A DNA stretch of 64,000 nt from Sphingomonas sp. SORGH_AS_0950 (GCF_030818415.1 NZ_JAUTAE010000001.1:1901001-1965000), one strand, 5' to 3'; shown: positions 1 through 9,615, counted from the first letter of the stretch. Translations and numbers: made by a program. Notes: generated by a model not told the origin, from the letters alone.

Positions 1-1
1 G

Positions 2-142
2 CGGGTCTATGAGGGCGATGCCGATGTCGATTCCAACAGCCTGGAGGTGATCGTCGGCCGCCTGCGCAAGAAGGTCGGCGCGGCGCTGATCGAGACGGTG
101 CGCGGGCTGGGCTATCGCCTGACCGCCGGTGAAGCCGCATGA
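2..142 (+). CDS. Response regulator, C-terminal fragment (OmpR/PhoB-type winged helix)
   Basis: Only the last 46 codons are in the window; the start lies upstream. The peptide carries the end of an OmpR-type DNA-binding domain: a recognition-helix segment (LEVIVGRLRKKVG), then the wing hairpin ending VRGLGYRL, which is highly typical of the family. Its TGA stop overlaps the ATG of the histidine kinase gene (ATGA), so the two are translationally coupled and form one two-component system. The receiver domain and its phosphorylated Asp are not visible. Confidence 0.9.
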   Translation, partial: RVYEGDADVDSNSLEVIVGRLRKKVGAALIETVRGLGYRLTAGEAA

Positions 143-1494
143 GGATGCCGCGTTCGATCCATGGCCGGATGATCGTCATCTCGGGCACCGCGATCCTCGC
201 CGCGTTGCTGCTCGCGGGCTGGGCGCTAACCAGCGCGCTGGAGGGGATCGTGACGCGCGGGCTGGACCAGCGGCTCGATTCGGAGATCGCCGTCCTCGCC
301 GCCGCGATCGGGCCGGACGGACGGGTCGACCGGGCGCGCATCGCCGATCGTCGCGGGCTGCTGGAGCCCGAGCCGGGCTGGCGCTGGCGGATCATGGGGC
401 CTGACGGCACGCTGGGATCGGGCGATTTCCCGCCGCTCGTCGCGCCGCATCCCCCCGGCCCGGACGAAGCCGGTCGTTCCCCCGCCCCGCCGCCACCGGG
501 CCCCGCCATCCAGGGCCCCCGCCCTGCCGAAGGTCGGACCGAACAGGGCGTGCGCGTCCATGCCCGGCAGATCGCCATCCCCTCCTCGCGCGGGTCCGTG
601 ACGATCACCGCCGCCGCCCCGCGCGCGGTCGTCGCGCAGCCGATCCGCGCCGCGCTGGTCCCGTTGCTGGCGATGCTGGCCGGGCTGGGGGTGTTGCTGG
701 CGGCGGCGAGCCTGATCCAGCTGCGGCTGGGGCTGCGCCCGTTGCGGCGGCTGCGCGATCAGGTGGCAGCGATCCGGGGCGGGACGCTGAGCCAGGTCGA
801 CGAGGACCAGCCCGCCGAGCTTCGCCCGCTCGCGGTCGAACTCAACGCGATGGCCGCCGATAGCGAGCGCGCGCTTGCCACCGCGCGCGCCTCCGCCGCC
901 AATCTGGCGCATGCGCTCAAGACGCCGGTCGCCACGCTGGCGCTCGATCTGGCGGACGATCCGCCCCGCGCGGCACAGGTCGCGCGGATCGATGCCACCA
1001 TTCGCCATCACCTCGCGCGGGCGCGGGTCCAGAACGGGGCGGTGCGCGCCGCGACCGCGCTCGGGCCCGCGATCCGCGACCTGACCCATGCGATTGGGCG
1101 GCTCCATGCCGATCGCGGCATCACCCTGTCCACCGACCTGCCCGACGATCTGGCGGTGGCGATGGACGCGCAGGATCTGGACGAGGTCGCGGGCAATCTG
1201 ATCGACAATGCCGCCCGCCATGCTCGCACCCGCGTCCTGATCGCGGCGCGGGCGGAGGAACGGCAGATCCGCCTGACCGTGTCGGACGACGGCCCCGGCA
1301 TCGCCGAGGCGGACCGGATTCGCGCAACCCAGGCGGGGGCCCGGCTGGACGAGCGGGGCGACGGGCATGGCTTCGGCCTGTCGATCGCGCGCGAACTGGC
1401 CGAGCTTCATGGCGGGCGACTGATCCTCGACGAAGCGGCGGGAGGCGGGCTGGCCGCCACCGTGCTGCTGCCCCGCGCCGCCCGCACCGCCTAG
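139..1494 (+). CDS. Two-component sensor histidine kinase (PhoQ-like layout)
   Basis: Inner-membrane sensor kinase of 451 residues. A first membrane helix lies at about 12-32, followed by a periplasmic region of about 130 residues with a Pro-rich stretch (about 104-130). The second helix is at about 171-195 and leads into a HAMP linker. The phosphoacceptor is His258 in LAHALKTP. The ATPase domain shows an N box (NLIDNAARHA, Asn353/Asn357), a G1 box (DDGPGI, 383-388) and a G2 box (GHGFGLSIA). The start overlaps the regulator stop, and trehalase begins 10 bp downstream, so the three genes may be one transcript. The sensed signal cannot be read from the sequence; a PhoQ-like role is only suggested by domain order. 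Confidence 0.93.
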   Translation: MRMPRSIHGRMIVISGTAILAALLLAGWALTSALEGIVTRGLDQRLDSEIAVLAAAIGPDGRVDRARIADRRGLLEPEPGWRWRIMGPDGTLGSGDFPPLVAPHPPGPDEAGRSPAPPPPGPAIQGPRPAEGRTEQGVRVHARQIAIPSSRGSVTITAAAPRAVVAQPIRAALVPLLAMLAGLGVLLAAASLIQLRLGLRPLRRLRDQVAAIRGGTLSQVDEDQPAELRPLAVELNAMAADSERALATARASAANLAHALKTPVATLALDLADDPPRAAQVARIDATIRHHLARARVQNGAVRAATALGPAIRDLTHAIGRLHADRGITLSTDLPDDLAVAMDAQDLDEVAGNLIDNAARHARTRVLIAARAEERQIRLTVSDDGPGIAEADRIRATQAGARLDERGDGHGFGLSIARELAELHGGRLILDEAAGGGLAATVLLPRAARTA

Positions 1495-1504
1495 ACAGGA
1501 GAGC

Positions 1505-3103
1505 ATGATGATCCCCCGCCCCGCCCGCCTTCGCCCGATATGCCTGCTCCCCATGCTGGCCCTGCTGCTCCAGGCGCAGACGCCGGTTCCGGTCGCGCCG
1601 CCCTCGCCCGCCGACATTTATGGCCCGCTATTCGCCGCGGTGCAGGAGGCGCAGGTCTTTCCCGACGGCAAGACCTTCGCCGATGCGGTGCCGCGCGAAG
1701 AGCCGCAGGCGATCCTGGCCGCCTATGCGCGTGAGAAGCCGGTGGACAAGGCGGCGCTGGCGGCCTTCGTCCACCGCCATTTCTCGGTGCGCGGCGACGA
1801 GGCAAAGGCCCGCCCGCCGCTGCGCGCGCGTATCCGCGACCTGTGGCCCGTGCTGGGCCGCGCGCCCTTCGCCGCAACGCTCGGCTCCTCCGCGCTGGGG
1901 CTGAACCGTGGCTATATCGTACCCGGCGACCGGTTTCAGGAAATCTATTACTGGGACAGCTATTTCACGATGCTGGGGCTGAAGGCCGATGGCCAGGCGC
2001 CGCTGGTCGAGGCGATGCTCGCCAATTTCGTCGATCTGGTCGAGCGGTACGGCCATGTCCCGAACGGCACGCGCAGCTATTATCTCAGCCGGTCGCAGCC
2101 GCCGTTCCTGGCGCTGATGATGGACCTGTCGGACGATCGCGATCCGCCGCTGGCGAAGCGGCGGCTGGCGGCGCTGATCCGCGAGCATGACTATTGGATG
2201 GCGGGGGCGGACTGCCTGGATGCCACCGGCGCCTGCCGGCATGTCGTGCGGATGCCCGATGGCAGCCTGCTGAACCGTTATTGGGATGCGCGCGATACGC
2301 CGCGCGACGAGAGCTGGCGCGAGGATCGCGAAACCGCCGCCAGGGCCGCGCCCCGCCCCGCCGCGATCGTGCAGCGCGACCTGCGCGCGGCGGCGGAGTC
2401 GGGCTGGGACTTCAGCTCGCGCTGGCTGGGCGACCCGATGCGATTGGAGACGATCCGCACCACCGATATCGTGCCTGTCGACCTCAACAGCCTGTTGTGG
2501 ATCGGCGAAACCCGCATCGCCGCGCGGGCCAGGGCCGCCGGGGACGACGCGACCGCGCAGCGTTTCGCCGCCATGGCGACGCGGCGAAAGGCGGCGATCG
2601 ACCACTATCTCTGGGTCGCCAGAGAACGGCGCTTCGCCGATTGGGACCGGACGGCCCGGCGCCCCACGGCGGCACGCACCGCCGCCTCGCTCTTCCCGCT
2701 GTTCGCCGGGCTGGCGAGTGCCGAGCAGGCGCGCGCGGTCGCCGCATCCACCCGTGCCACGCTGGTCGGCGAGGGCGGGCTGCGCACCACCAATATCCGG
2801 TCGGGCCAGCAATGGGATGCCCCCAATGGCTGGGCGCCGCTGCAATGGATCGCGGTCGAGGGGCTCGGCCGCTATGGCGAACAGGCACTGGCCAGGGACA
2901 TCGCCCGCCGCTGGATCGCGACCGTCGCGCGAACCTATGCCGAGATGGGCAAGCTGCTGGAAAAATACGATGTCGAGGAACGGCGGCCTGGCGGCGGCGG
3001 GGAATATCCCACGCAGGACGGGTTCGGCTGGACCAACGGGGTCACGGCGGCGATGCTGGAGCGGTGGCCGGAACTGACCCCTTCGGATGGCGCGCCCCGA
3101 TAA
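1505..3103 (+). CDS. treA: Periplasmic alpha,alpha-trehalase, GH37
   Basis: Hydrolyses trehalose to two glucose molecules, probably in the periplasm. The 532-residue protein starts with a hydrophobic signal-like segment (about 11-25). Both GH37 signatures are present: PGDRFQEIYYWDSY (140-153) and QWDAPNGWAPLQ (436-447), and a Gly-rich GGGGEYPTQDGF segment lies near the C-terminus as in TreA. Asp302 in SGWDFSSRW is the expected catalytic acid by homology with E. coli TreA. The ATG follows an AGGAG ribosome site. Placement 10 bp behind a two-component system is unusual for treA. TreA proper is more likely than TreF because of the signal segment. Confidence 0.95.
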   Translation: MMIPRPARLRPICLLPMLALLLQAQTPVPVAPPSPADIYGPLFAAVQEAQVFPDGKTFADAVPREEPQAILAAYAREKPVDKAALAAFVHRHFSVRGDEAKARPPLRARIRDLWPVLGRAPFAATLGSSALGLNRGYIVPGDRFQEIYYWDSYFTMLGLKADGQAPLVEAMLANFVDLVERYGHVPNGTRSYYLSRSQPPFLALMMDLSDDRDPPLAKRRLAALIREHDYWMAGADCLDATGACRHVVRMPDGSLLNRYWDARDTPRDESWREDRETAARAAPRPAAIVQRDLRAAAESGWDFSSRWLGDPMRLETIRTTDIVPVDLNSLLWIGETRIAARARAAGDDATAQRFAAMATRRKAAIDHYLWVARERRFADWDRTARRPTAARTAASLFPLFAGLASAEQARAVAASTRATLVGEGGLRTTNIRSGQQWDAPNGWAPLQWIAVEGLGRYGEQALARDIARRWIATVARTYAEMGKLLEKYDVEERRPGGGGEYPTQDGFGWTNGVTAAMLERWPELTPSDGAPR

Positions 3104-3169
3104 GGGGTTCATGCGGAGGCGCGAACAAAAACTCTCCCCCCGCCCCGGACTTCGTGTAGCGGACCCCGC

Positions 3170-4453
3170 ATGACCGACATTCCGCACACCGTCCTAGGCA
3201 TCGACTTCGGCACCACCAACTCGGTCATCGCGCGTGCCGAGGGCGGGCAGTCCCATCTCGTCCCCCTCAAGGGGCCCAAGGACGCCGATCCGGTCTTCCG
3301 TTCGGCGCTGTGCTTCTGGGAAGATGACGGGATCGCGGTCGAGGCGGGGCCCTGGGCGATCGCCGAATATCTCGACTTTCCGGGTGGCAGCCGCTTCATC
3401 CAGTCGTTCAAGTCGGTCGCCGCCTCACCCGTGTTCGAGCATGCGACGGTGTTCGACAAACGCTATCGCTTCGAGGAACTGGGTCGCACCTTTCTCGACC
3501 GGATGGCGGCGCATGGCGGTGGCGCCCTGGACGGCAAGGCGGCGCGGATCGTGGTCGGGCGGCCGGTGGAATATGCCGGGCACCGCCCCGACGAGGCGCT
3601 CGCCCGCCAGCGTTACGACGCGATGTTCGCGCGGCTGGGGGCGGAGATCCACTATGTCTATGAACCGCTGGGCGCGGCATTCAGCTATGCCTCGCGGATC
3701 ACCGAGCCCGCGACCGTATTGGTTGCCGATTTCGGCGGCGGCACCAGCGACTTTTCGATCGTCCGCATCGCCGCGCCCGGCGCCGCGCGCCGCTGCGAAC
3801 CGCTGGGCCATGCCGGTGTCGGCATTGCGGGCGATCGGTTCGACCAGCGGCTGATCGATCACCTCGTCCTGCCGCTGCTGGGCGCGGGCGGCCAATATCG
3901 GTCGTTCGACAAGGTGCTGGAGATTCCGCGCGGCTATTTCGCCGATTTCGGCGACTGGTCGCGCCTGGCGCTGATGCGCAACCGCAAGACGCTGGCCGAA
4001 CTGGAGAAGCTGCGCCGCGCCGCGCTCGACCCGGAGGCGATCGGCCGGATGATCGCGATCATCGAGGAGGAGCAGGGATACCGGCTCTACGACGCGGTCG
4101 GCCGGGTGAAGCGCGACCTGTCGGCGGCGGAGGAGGCGCGGTTCCGGTTCGAAGGCGGCGGCCGGTCGATCGAGGCGGGTGTCAGCCGGAAGGATTTCGA
4201 AAGCTGGATCGCCCCCGATCTGGCGCGGATCGAGCAGGCGGTCGACCGGGCGATGACGGCGGCGGCGACCGGGCCCGAGCAGATCGACCAGGTGTTCCTG
4301 ACCGGCGGCACCTCGCTGATGCCCGCGATCCGGCGGATGTTCGAGATGCGCTTCGGCGAGGGCAAGATCGCGACCGGCGGCGAACTCACCTCGATCGCGC
4401 ATGGCCTGGCGCTGATCGGAGAGCAGGCGGATATCGGGGCCTGGGCGGTGTAA
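3170..4453 (+). CDS. Hsp70-family ATPase, YegD-like
   Basis: A 427-residue member of the actin/Hsp70 ATPase fold. The N-terminus carries the phosphate-1 motif GIDFGTTNSVIA, a phosphate-2 motif appears as VADFGGGTSDFSI, and an adenosine motif as LTGGTSLMPAI near residue 385. Length matches E. coli YegD (about 450), not DnaK (about 640): a substrate-binding domain of normal size is missing. It is therefore a DnaK-like protein of unknown client. No DnaJ or GrpE lies beside it. It stands 66 bp after treA and is followed by a palindromic repeat, facing a convergent TonB receptor gene. Confidence 0.88.
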   Translation: MTDIPHTVLGIDFGTTNSVIARAEGGQSHLVPLKGPKDADPVFRSALCFWEDDGIAVEAGPWAIAEYLDFPGGSRFIQSFKSVAASPVFEHATVFDKRYRFEELGRTFLDRMAAHGGGALDGKAARIVVGRPVEYAGHRPDEALARQRYDAMFARLGAEIHYVYEPLGAAFSYASRITEPATVLVADFGGGTSDFSIVRIAAPGAARRCEPLGHAGVGIAGDRFDQRLIDHLVLPLLGAGGQYRSFDKVLEIPRGYFADFGDWSRLALMRNRKTLAELEKLRRAALDPEAIGRMIAIIEEEQGYRLYDAVGRVKRDLSAAEEARFRFEGGGRSIEAGVSRKDFESWIAPDLARIEQAVDRAMTAAATGPEQIDQVFLTGGTSLMPAIRRMFEMRFGEGKIATGGELTSIAHGLALIGEQADIGAWAV

Positions 4454-4456
4454 AAG

Positions 4457-4617
4457 CCCCTCCCGCAGGCGGATTTCAGGTCGGTCATGCCCCCGGCATG
4501 ACCTGAACGATGCAGGGCATCGTTTACCTGAAACTGGTTTGGGGAGGGCAAGGCCACAGGCTATGGTCTCGGTGAGACTCCATGCCCTCCCCCATCCCCT
4601 CCCGCCTGCGGGAGGGG
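4457..4617. repeat. Palindromic mini-element with 16-bp terminal inverted repeats
   Basis: The gap between the convergent Hsp70-like and TonB receptor genes holds a 161-bp element bounded by CCCCTCCCGCAGGCGG (4457-4472) and its exact reverse complement (4602-4617). Two smaller hairpins lie inside, GTCATGCC/GGCATGAC and AACGATGC/GCATCGTT. No coding potential. It may double as a bidirectional terminator. It resembles the other dispersed palindromes of this window in style, not in sequence. Confidence 0.75.
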
Positions 4618-4645
4618 AGCGGCTAGAGGCCAGGGCGGGGTTCTA

Positions 4646-7033
4646 TCAGAATCCCTTTTTCAGCGTCACGAACCACTGGCGCGGCGCGCCGGCGAGCAGC
4701 GTCTGGTTGTCGCCGCTGGCGGTGAAGCCGTTGGTGCCGATGGTCGAGATATAGCGCTTGTCGGTCAGGTTGGTCACGCTGCCCTCGATCGAGAAGCCGC
4801 CCCAGGCCTCGGGGAAGCGATAGCCGATGCTGGCATCGACCAGCACGCGACCCGCCACCGACTGGTCGTTCAGATAGGTGAAGTAGCGCTTCGACATGTA
4901 ATCCGCGCCGACCCGGCCGAAGAACCGGCTGTCGTCATAGACCAGCTCGCCCTTGACCATGTTCTGCGGCGTGTCGACGACATAGCGGCCCTTCTCCGCC
5001 AGCAGGTTGCCCGAACCGTCGCGCACCGTCTGTTGATAGGTCGCATGATTGTACGAATAGCTGGCCAACGCCGAGAAGGCCGGGGTCAGGCGGTAGAAGG
5101 CCGAAACCTCCGCGCCATAGCTTTCGACGCGGCCGACATTGTTCAGCGTCGGCGGAATGCCCTGGATCGCGGTGCCGACCGAATAGGTCAGCAGGCGGTC
5201 GGAAAAGTCGATATAATAGCCGACCGCCGACAGTTGCAGCCCGCCGGTGCGATAGCGCAGGCCACCCTCGGCCGTCTTGGACTTTTCGGGGCGCACCGTG
5301 TTGGCCACGGCATTGAACGCCGCCTGGCTGATCGAGAAGGGCGGTGCGGTCGCGGCGGCGACGAAGGCGCGCATATTCTCGGTATAGCTGGCGAAGACCT
5401 CCGCCTGGTTGCCCAGGTGCAGCACCGCGCCGATCTGCGGCAGGAACCAGTCCTGGCTCTTGATCCGGCCGCGCGCCAGCGTCCCCGCCAGCACATTGGC
5501 CTGGTTGCGCACGCGCATCCCCTTCCAACCGCCATTGATGGTCAGCTGGCCGATGTCGAGCGTGTCGCCGACCGAATATTGCAGCGTCTCGGTGTCGTAC
5601 TTGCCGTTCCACGCGGTCGACATCGGATTGCTCTGATAGTCCAGCGCGTTGCGGTTCGGCGTCGCGGTATCGGTCATGCCATAGAGGCGACGTGCCTGGT
5701 GCAGCGTGTTGCTCTCATACCAGCCGGTCAGCGCCAGCGTGTTGGCGCCGGTGGTCAGCGCCAGCTTGGCGATGGTCCCCGCGCGGTCGAGGCTGTACTG
5801 GGTCGTGCGGAAGGACAGCGGCGCGGGGTTGGTGATCGGCGTGCCGTCGGCATTGGGCGCGCCCAGCGTGGTCGGGCTGTAGGGCGTGATCCACGACCCC
5901 TGTCCCTTGTTATGATGATAATAGCTGGTCGAGGTCAGCGACAGGCTGTCGGTCAGCTTGGCGTCGAAGGTTACGCCGCCCAGATAGTCGCGGCGCAGAC
6001 CCGCCGCGTCATAATAGCCGTCGTCCAGCGTGATGCCGCTCGGCAGGCCGATCCCGACCCCGGCATAGGGCGCGGAAAAGCCGTTCAGCGAACCGTTCGC
6101 CTTCTGATAGGCCGCCGCCGCCGCGCCGTTGGTCGCCTGCTTGGCATAGAGGATCGCCAGCGGATAATTGTTGCTGATATTGTCGTTGAAATAGCCGCGA
6201 CGCTTGATGATATCGAGGCTCAGGTCCTGATAGTCGTTCTCGCGACGGTCGGAAAAGTTGAAGAAGCCGGTGATCGAGCCGCGATCGCCGAAATCCTTGA
6301 CGATCTTGGCATTGGCCTGATGCTGACGCTGGCTGCCATAGCCCTTCCACTTGTCGGTAGTCAGATAGGCATAGCTCAGATAGCCCTTCAGCCCGCCGCC
6401 CAGGTCGCCGCTGTCGACACGGATGAAGGCGCGCGCGGTATCGTTGCTGCCATAGGTGCCCGACGCGGCGATCCCGGCGGTGTCGGACGGGGTGCGGCTG
6501 GTGAACTGGATGGTACCGCCCAGATTGCTGGTCGAGGCGGTGCCCAGCGCGCCCGCGCCCTGCGCGACGCTGGTCGAGGCGATATTCTCCGAGATGATCG
6601 CGCGGCTGATGTGCAGGCCGTTGGTCGGGCCATAGCTCATGTCGCCCAGCGGCACGCCGTCGAGCGTGAAGCCCAGCTGGTTCTGATTGAACCCGCGCAG
6701 CGAGATCTTGGTCGACCATTCATAGGCGCCGAAGGGATCGGCCGACTGGAAGTTCACGCCCGGCAGCTTCGAGATCGCCTTGAGCGGCGACGTGCCGGGG
6801 GTCAGCCGGTCGAGATCGGCGGCGGTGACGGTCTGGACCTGGCGGCTCTGGCCGAAGCCGAGCACGACGACGTCACCCGAATTGCCCGACTGATCGGTAT
6901 CGGTCGTGCTGGGGTCGGCGACCACCGGGTCGCTCGCCGTGCCGGTAACAGCGGCCTGCGCGGGCAACCCCTGCGCCGCGACGCCGGGTGCGATCAGCGC
7001 GACCGTCGCAACACCGACCAGATACTTCACCAT
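4646..7033 (-). CDS. TonB-dependent outer-membrane receptor
   Basis: A 795-residue outer-membrane transporter driven by TonB. A signal peptide (about 1-20, ending GVAAQG) leads to a plug domain at about 60-185 (segments such as ISLRGFNQNQLGFTLDGVPLGD) and a 22-strand-type barrel ending in the usual C-terminal Phe (LKKGF). The start is ATG at 7033. Downstream it converges on the Hsp70-like gene. No regulator, sugar or metal gene adjoins it, so the substrate is unknown; the extended plug motif is shared by receptors for siderophores and many others. Confidence 0.93.
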   Translation of the reverse strand: MVKYLVGVATVALIAPGVAAQGLPAQAAVTGTASDPVVADPSTTDTDQSGNSGDVVVLGFGQSRQVQTVTAADLDRLTPGTSPLKAISKLPGVNFQSADPFGAYEWSTKISLRGFNQNQLGFTLDGVPLGDMSYGPTNGLHISRAIISENIASTSVAQGAGALGTASTSNLGGTIQFTSRTPSDTAGIAASGTYGSNDTARAFIRVDSGDLGGGLKGYLSYAYLTTDKWKGYGSQRQHQANAKIVKDFGDRGSITGFFNFSDRRENDYQDLSLDIIKRRGYFNDNISNNYPLAILYAKQATNGAAAAAYQKANGSLNGFSAPYAGVGIGLPSGITLDDGYYDAAGLRRDYLGGVTFDAKLTDSLSLTSTSYYHHNKGQGSWITPYSPTTLGAPNADGTPITNPAPLSFRTTQYSLDRAGTIAKLALTTGANTLALTGWYESNTLHQARRLYGMTDTATPNRNALDYQSNPMSTAWNGKYDTETLQYSVGDTLDIGQLTINGGWKGMRVRNQANVLAGTLARGRIKSQDWFLPQIGAVLHLGNQAEVFASYTENMRAFVAAATAPPFSISQAAFNAVANTVRPEKSKTAEGGLRYRTGGLQLSAVGYYIDFSDRLLTYSVGTAIQGIPPTLNNVGRVESYGAEVSAFYRLTPAFSALASYSYNHATYQQTVRDGSGNLLAEKGRYVVDTPQNMVKGELVYDDSRFFGRVGADYMSKRYFTYLNDQSVAGRVLVDASIGYRFPEAWGGFSIEGSVTNLTDKRYISTIGTNGFTASGDNQTLLAGAPRQWFVTLKKGF

Positions 7034-7160
7034 GATGTTTCGCCCCCAAATGGCTCGTTAACCCAATGGAGCGGGCGCATGGGACCGGCGCGTGACATCA
7101 TGGCGACAGCGTAATGACCGGTTTGTGACGGCCTGCCGTTGTGGCTTTGCGGTCACGTAC

Positions 7161-7301
7161 TTTTCCTCCCCTGCAAGGGGAGGGGGACCAGCGAAGCTGG
7201 TGGAGGGGTGTCACCACTTGCGAGGATGGCGGAACCTCGCACAGCGGGACACCCCTCCGTCAGGGCTTCGCCCTGCCACCTCCCCTTGCAGGGGAGGAAA
7301 A
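7161..7301. repeat. Palindromic mini-element with 21-bp perfect terminal inverted repeats
   Basis: A 141-bp element lies between the divergent TonB receptor promoter side and the maeB 3' end. Its outer arms, 7161-7181 and 7281-7301, are perfect 21-bp inverted repeats (core CTCCCCTGCAAGGGGA). An inner pair, GGAGGGGTGTC/GACACCCCTCC, gives a second stem. The right arm ends in the A-run that encodes the U-tract of the maeB terminator. No ORF of its own. Confidence 0.75.
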
Positions 7302-7335
7302 AAGGGGGCCGGACAACCCGCGTTGCCCGGCCCCC
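7298..7335 (-). terminator. Rho-independent terminator of maeB
   Basis: On the minus strand GGGGGCCGG pairs with CCGGCCCCC (a perfect 9-bp stem extended inside by GCAAC/GTTGT) and is followed at once by TTTTTT. It lies 21 bp beyond the maeB stop codon. Confidence 0.88.
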
Positions 7336-7356
7336 TTTCCTACCGATCTCCGAAAA

Positions 7357-9615
7357 TCAGCGCGCGATGCCGCCCGCCGCCAGCACCGCCAGCGTGACCA
7401 GGTCACCGGCGGTCGAGGTCATCGGCGCGATCTGCACCGGCTTTTCCATGCCGATCAGCATCGGGCCGATCATGCTGTCGCCGCCCAGTTCGCGCAGCAG
7501 CTTGGCCGAGATATTGGCCGACTGGAGACCCGGCATGATGAGAACGTTCGCCGGACCCGACAGGCGCGAGAAGGGGAAGTTCGCCATCTGCTTGGGGTTC
7601 AGCGCGACGTCGGGGGCCATGTCGCCCTCATATTCGAAGCCGACCTGCCGCTTGTCGAGCTCCGCCACGCCGTCGCGGATATTGTCGATCCACTGGCCCT
7701 CGGGATTGCCGAAGGTCGAATAGGACAGGAAGGCCACGCGCGGCTCATGCCCCATGCGGCGCGCCACCGCCGCGGTGCGCTCGGCGATGTCGGCCAGTTC
7801 CTCGGCGGAGGGGCGTTCATTGACCGTGGTGTCGGCGATGAAGACGGTGTGGCTCTGCCCGACGAGCAGGTGGATGCCGAACGGCACCTTGCCGTCGACC
7901 GGATCGATGACCCGACGGATCTCGCGGAAGCTCTGCGCATAGGTGCGGGTGATGCCGGTGATCATCGCATCCGCCATGCCCAGTTGCAGCATGACCGAAC
8001 CGAAGATGTTGCGGTCCTGGTTGATCAGCCGCTCGGCATCGCGCTTCAGGTAACCGCGCCGCTGGAGCCGCTCATAGAGGAAGTCGACCATCTGCGGCAC
8101 CATCTCCGAGGTGCGGCTGTTATGGACTTCATATTCCTTGGGGTTGGTGACGCCCAGCGCGGCCAGACGGTCATAGACGTCGTCGCGCCCGACCAGCACC
8201 GGAATGCCGTAACCACCTTCCTTGAATGCGATGGCGGCGCGCAGCACCACCTCTTCCTCGCCCTCGGCGAACAGCACGCGCTTGGGGTGCGCCTTGGCGC
8301 CCTCATAGGCCAGCGTCAGGACCGAGGTGGTCGGGTTGAGACGCGCGCGCAGCTTCTGGCGATAGGCGTCCATGTCGAGGATCGGCCGCGTCGCCACGCC
8401 CGAATCCATCGCCGCCTTGGCCACCGCCGAGGGGACCAGCTCCATCAGGCGCGGATCGAAGGGCGCGGGGATGATATATTCGGGGCCGAAGCTGTGCTGC
8501 GTGCCATAGGCCAGCGCCACTTCCTCCGGCACACGCTGGCGCGCCAGTTCGGCGATCGCGTTGGCGGCGGCAATCTTCATCTCGTCATTGATGCCGGTCG
8601 CGCGCACGTCGAGCGCGCCGCGGAAGATGAAGGGGAAGCCGATGACGTTGTTGACCTGGTTCGGATAGTCCGACCGCCCGGTCGCGACGATCGCGTCGGG
8701 GCGCGCCGCCTTGGCGAGTTCGGGGCGGATTTCCGGTTCCGGGTTCGCCATCGCGAAGATGATCGGCGAGGGCGCCATGTCCTTGACCATCTCGGGCTTG
8801 AGCGCGCCCGCCGCCGACAGCCCCAGGAACACGTCCGCGCCGTGCAGCGCTTCGGTCAGGGTGCGGCGGTCGGTGACGGCGGCATGCGCCGACTGCCACT
8901 GGTTGATGTCGTCGCGGCCCTGATAGATGACGCCGGTGCGGTCGCACATGATGACATTGTCGTGGCGGACGCCCATCGCCTTCATCAACTCGGTACAGGC
9001 GATCGCCGCCGCGCCCGCGCCGTTGACGACGACCTTGATCTCGTCCAGCCGCCGCTTGGTCAGCAGGCAGGCATTGATGAGCCCCGCCGCGCAGATGATC
9101 GCGGTGCCGTGCTGGTCGTCATGGAAGACCGGGATGTTCATCCGCTCGCGCAGCGTCTGCTCGATGATGAAGCATTCGGGGGCCTTGATGTCTTCCAGGT
9201 TGATGCCGCCGAAGCTCGGCTCCATCAGCTCGATCGCGTCGATGATCCGGTCGACATCCTCGGTCTTCAGCTCGATATCGATCGAGTCGACATCGGCGAA
9301 GCGCTTGAAGAGCACCGCCTTGCCCTCCATCACCGGCTTGGAGGCGAGCGCGCCGAGATTGCCCAGGCCCAGGATCGCGGTGCCGTTGGAGATGACCGCG
9401 ACCAGATTGCCCTTGGCGGTATAGTCATAGGCGGTGGCGGGATCGTCGGCGATGGCCAGCACCGGCACCGCGACGCCGGGCGAATAGGCCAGCGCCAGGT
9501 CGCGCTGCGTCGCCATCGGCTTGGACGCGATGATCTCGATCTTGCCGGGCCGCCCCTCGGAATGGAACAGCAGGGCCTCGCGCTCGGAGAACTGATCGGT
9601 GGGTTCGTCGGTCAT
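7357..9615 (-). CDS. maeB: NADP-dependent malic enzyme with C-terminal phosphotransacetylase-like domain
   Basis: Oxidative decarboxylation of malate to pyruvate with NADP, feeding pyruvate and NADPH pools. The 752 residues match the usual length of MaeB. The N-terminal malic domain (about 15-150) shows YSPGVAVP and YTAKGNLVAVISNGTAILGLGNLG. The NAD(P)-binding domain (about 165-400) follows, with VVNGAGAAAIAC. A phosphotransacetylase-like domain covers about 430-752; in characterised MaeB proteins this part is regulatory and not catalytic. It is transcribed alone, with its own terminator, divergently from the toxin-antitoxin/mutS unit. Confidence 0.95.
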   Translation of the reverse strand: MTDEPTDQFSEREALLFHSEGRPGKIEIIASKPMATQRDLALAYSPGVAVPVLAIADDPATAYDYTAKGNLVAVISNGTAILGLGNLGALASKPVMEGKAVLFKRFADVDSIDIELKTEDVDRIIDAIELMEPSFGGINLEDIKAPECFIIEQTLRERMNIPVFHDDQHGTAIICAAGLINACLLTKRRLDEIKVVVNGAGAAAIACTELMKAMGVRHDNVIMCDRTGVIYQGRDDINQWQSAHAAVTDRRTLTEALHGADVFLGLSAAGALKPEMVKDMAPSPIIFAMANPEPEIRPELAKAARPDAIVATGRSDYPNQVNNVIGFPFIFRGALDVRATGINDEMKIAAANAIAELARQRVPEEVALAYGTQHSFGPEYIIPAPFDPRLMELVPSAVAKAAMDSGVATRPILDMDAYRQKLRARLNPTTSVLTLAYEGAKAHPKRVLFAEGEEEVVLRAAIAFKEGGYGIPVLVGRDDVYDRLAALGVTNPKEYEVHNSRTSEMVPQMVDFLYERLQRRGYLKRDAERLINQDRNIFGSVMLQLGMADAMITGITRTYAQSFREIRRVIDPVDGKVPFGIHLLVGQSHTVFIADTTVNERPSAEELADIAERTAAVARRMGHEPRVAFLSYSTFGNPEGQWIDNIRDGVAELDKRQVGFEYEGDMAPDVALNPKQMANFPFSRLSGPANVLIMPGLQSANISAKLLRELGGDSMIGPMLIGMEKPVQIAPMTSTAGDLVTLAVLAAGGIAR

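Noticed and set aside
226..1617. Long minus-strand frame opposite the histidine kinase gene, and many similar ones (e.g. 17342-20569 opposite hrpB, 5033-7114 opposite the TonB receptor)
   Set aside because: High-GC third-position bias opens long antisense frames; they lack family motifs and the opposite strand encodes a recognised protein.
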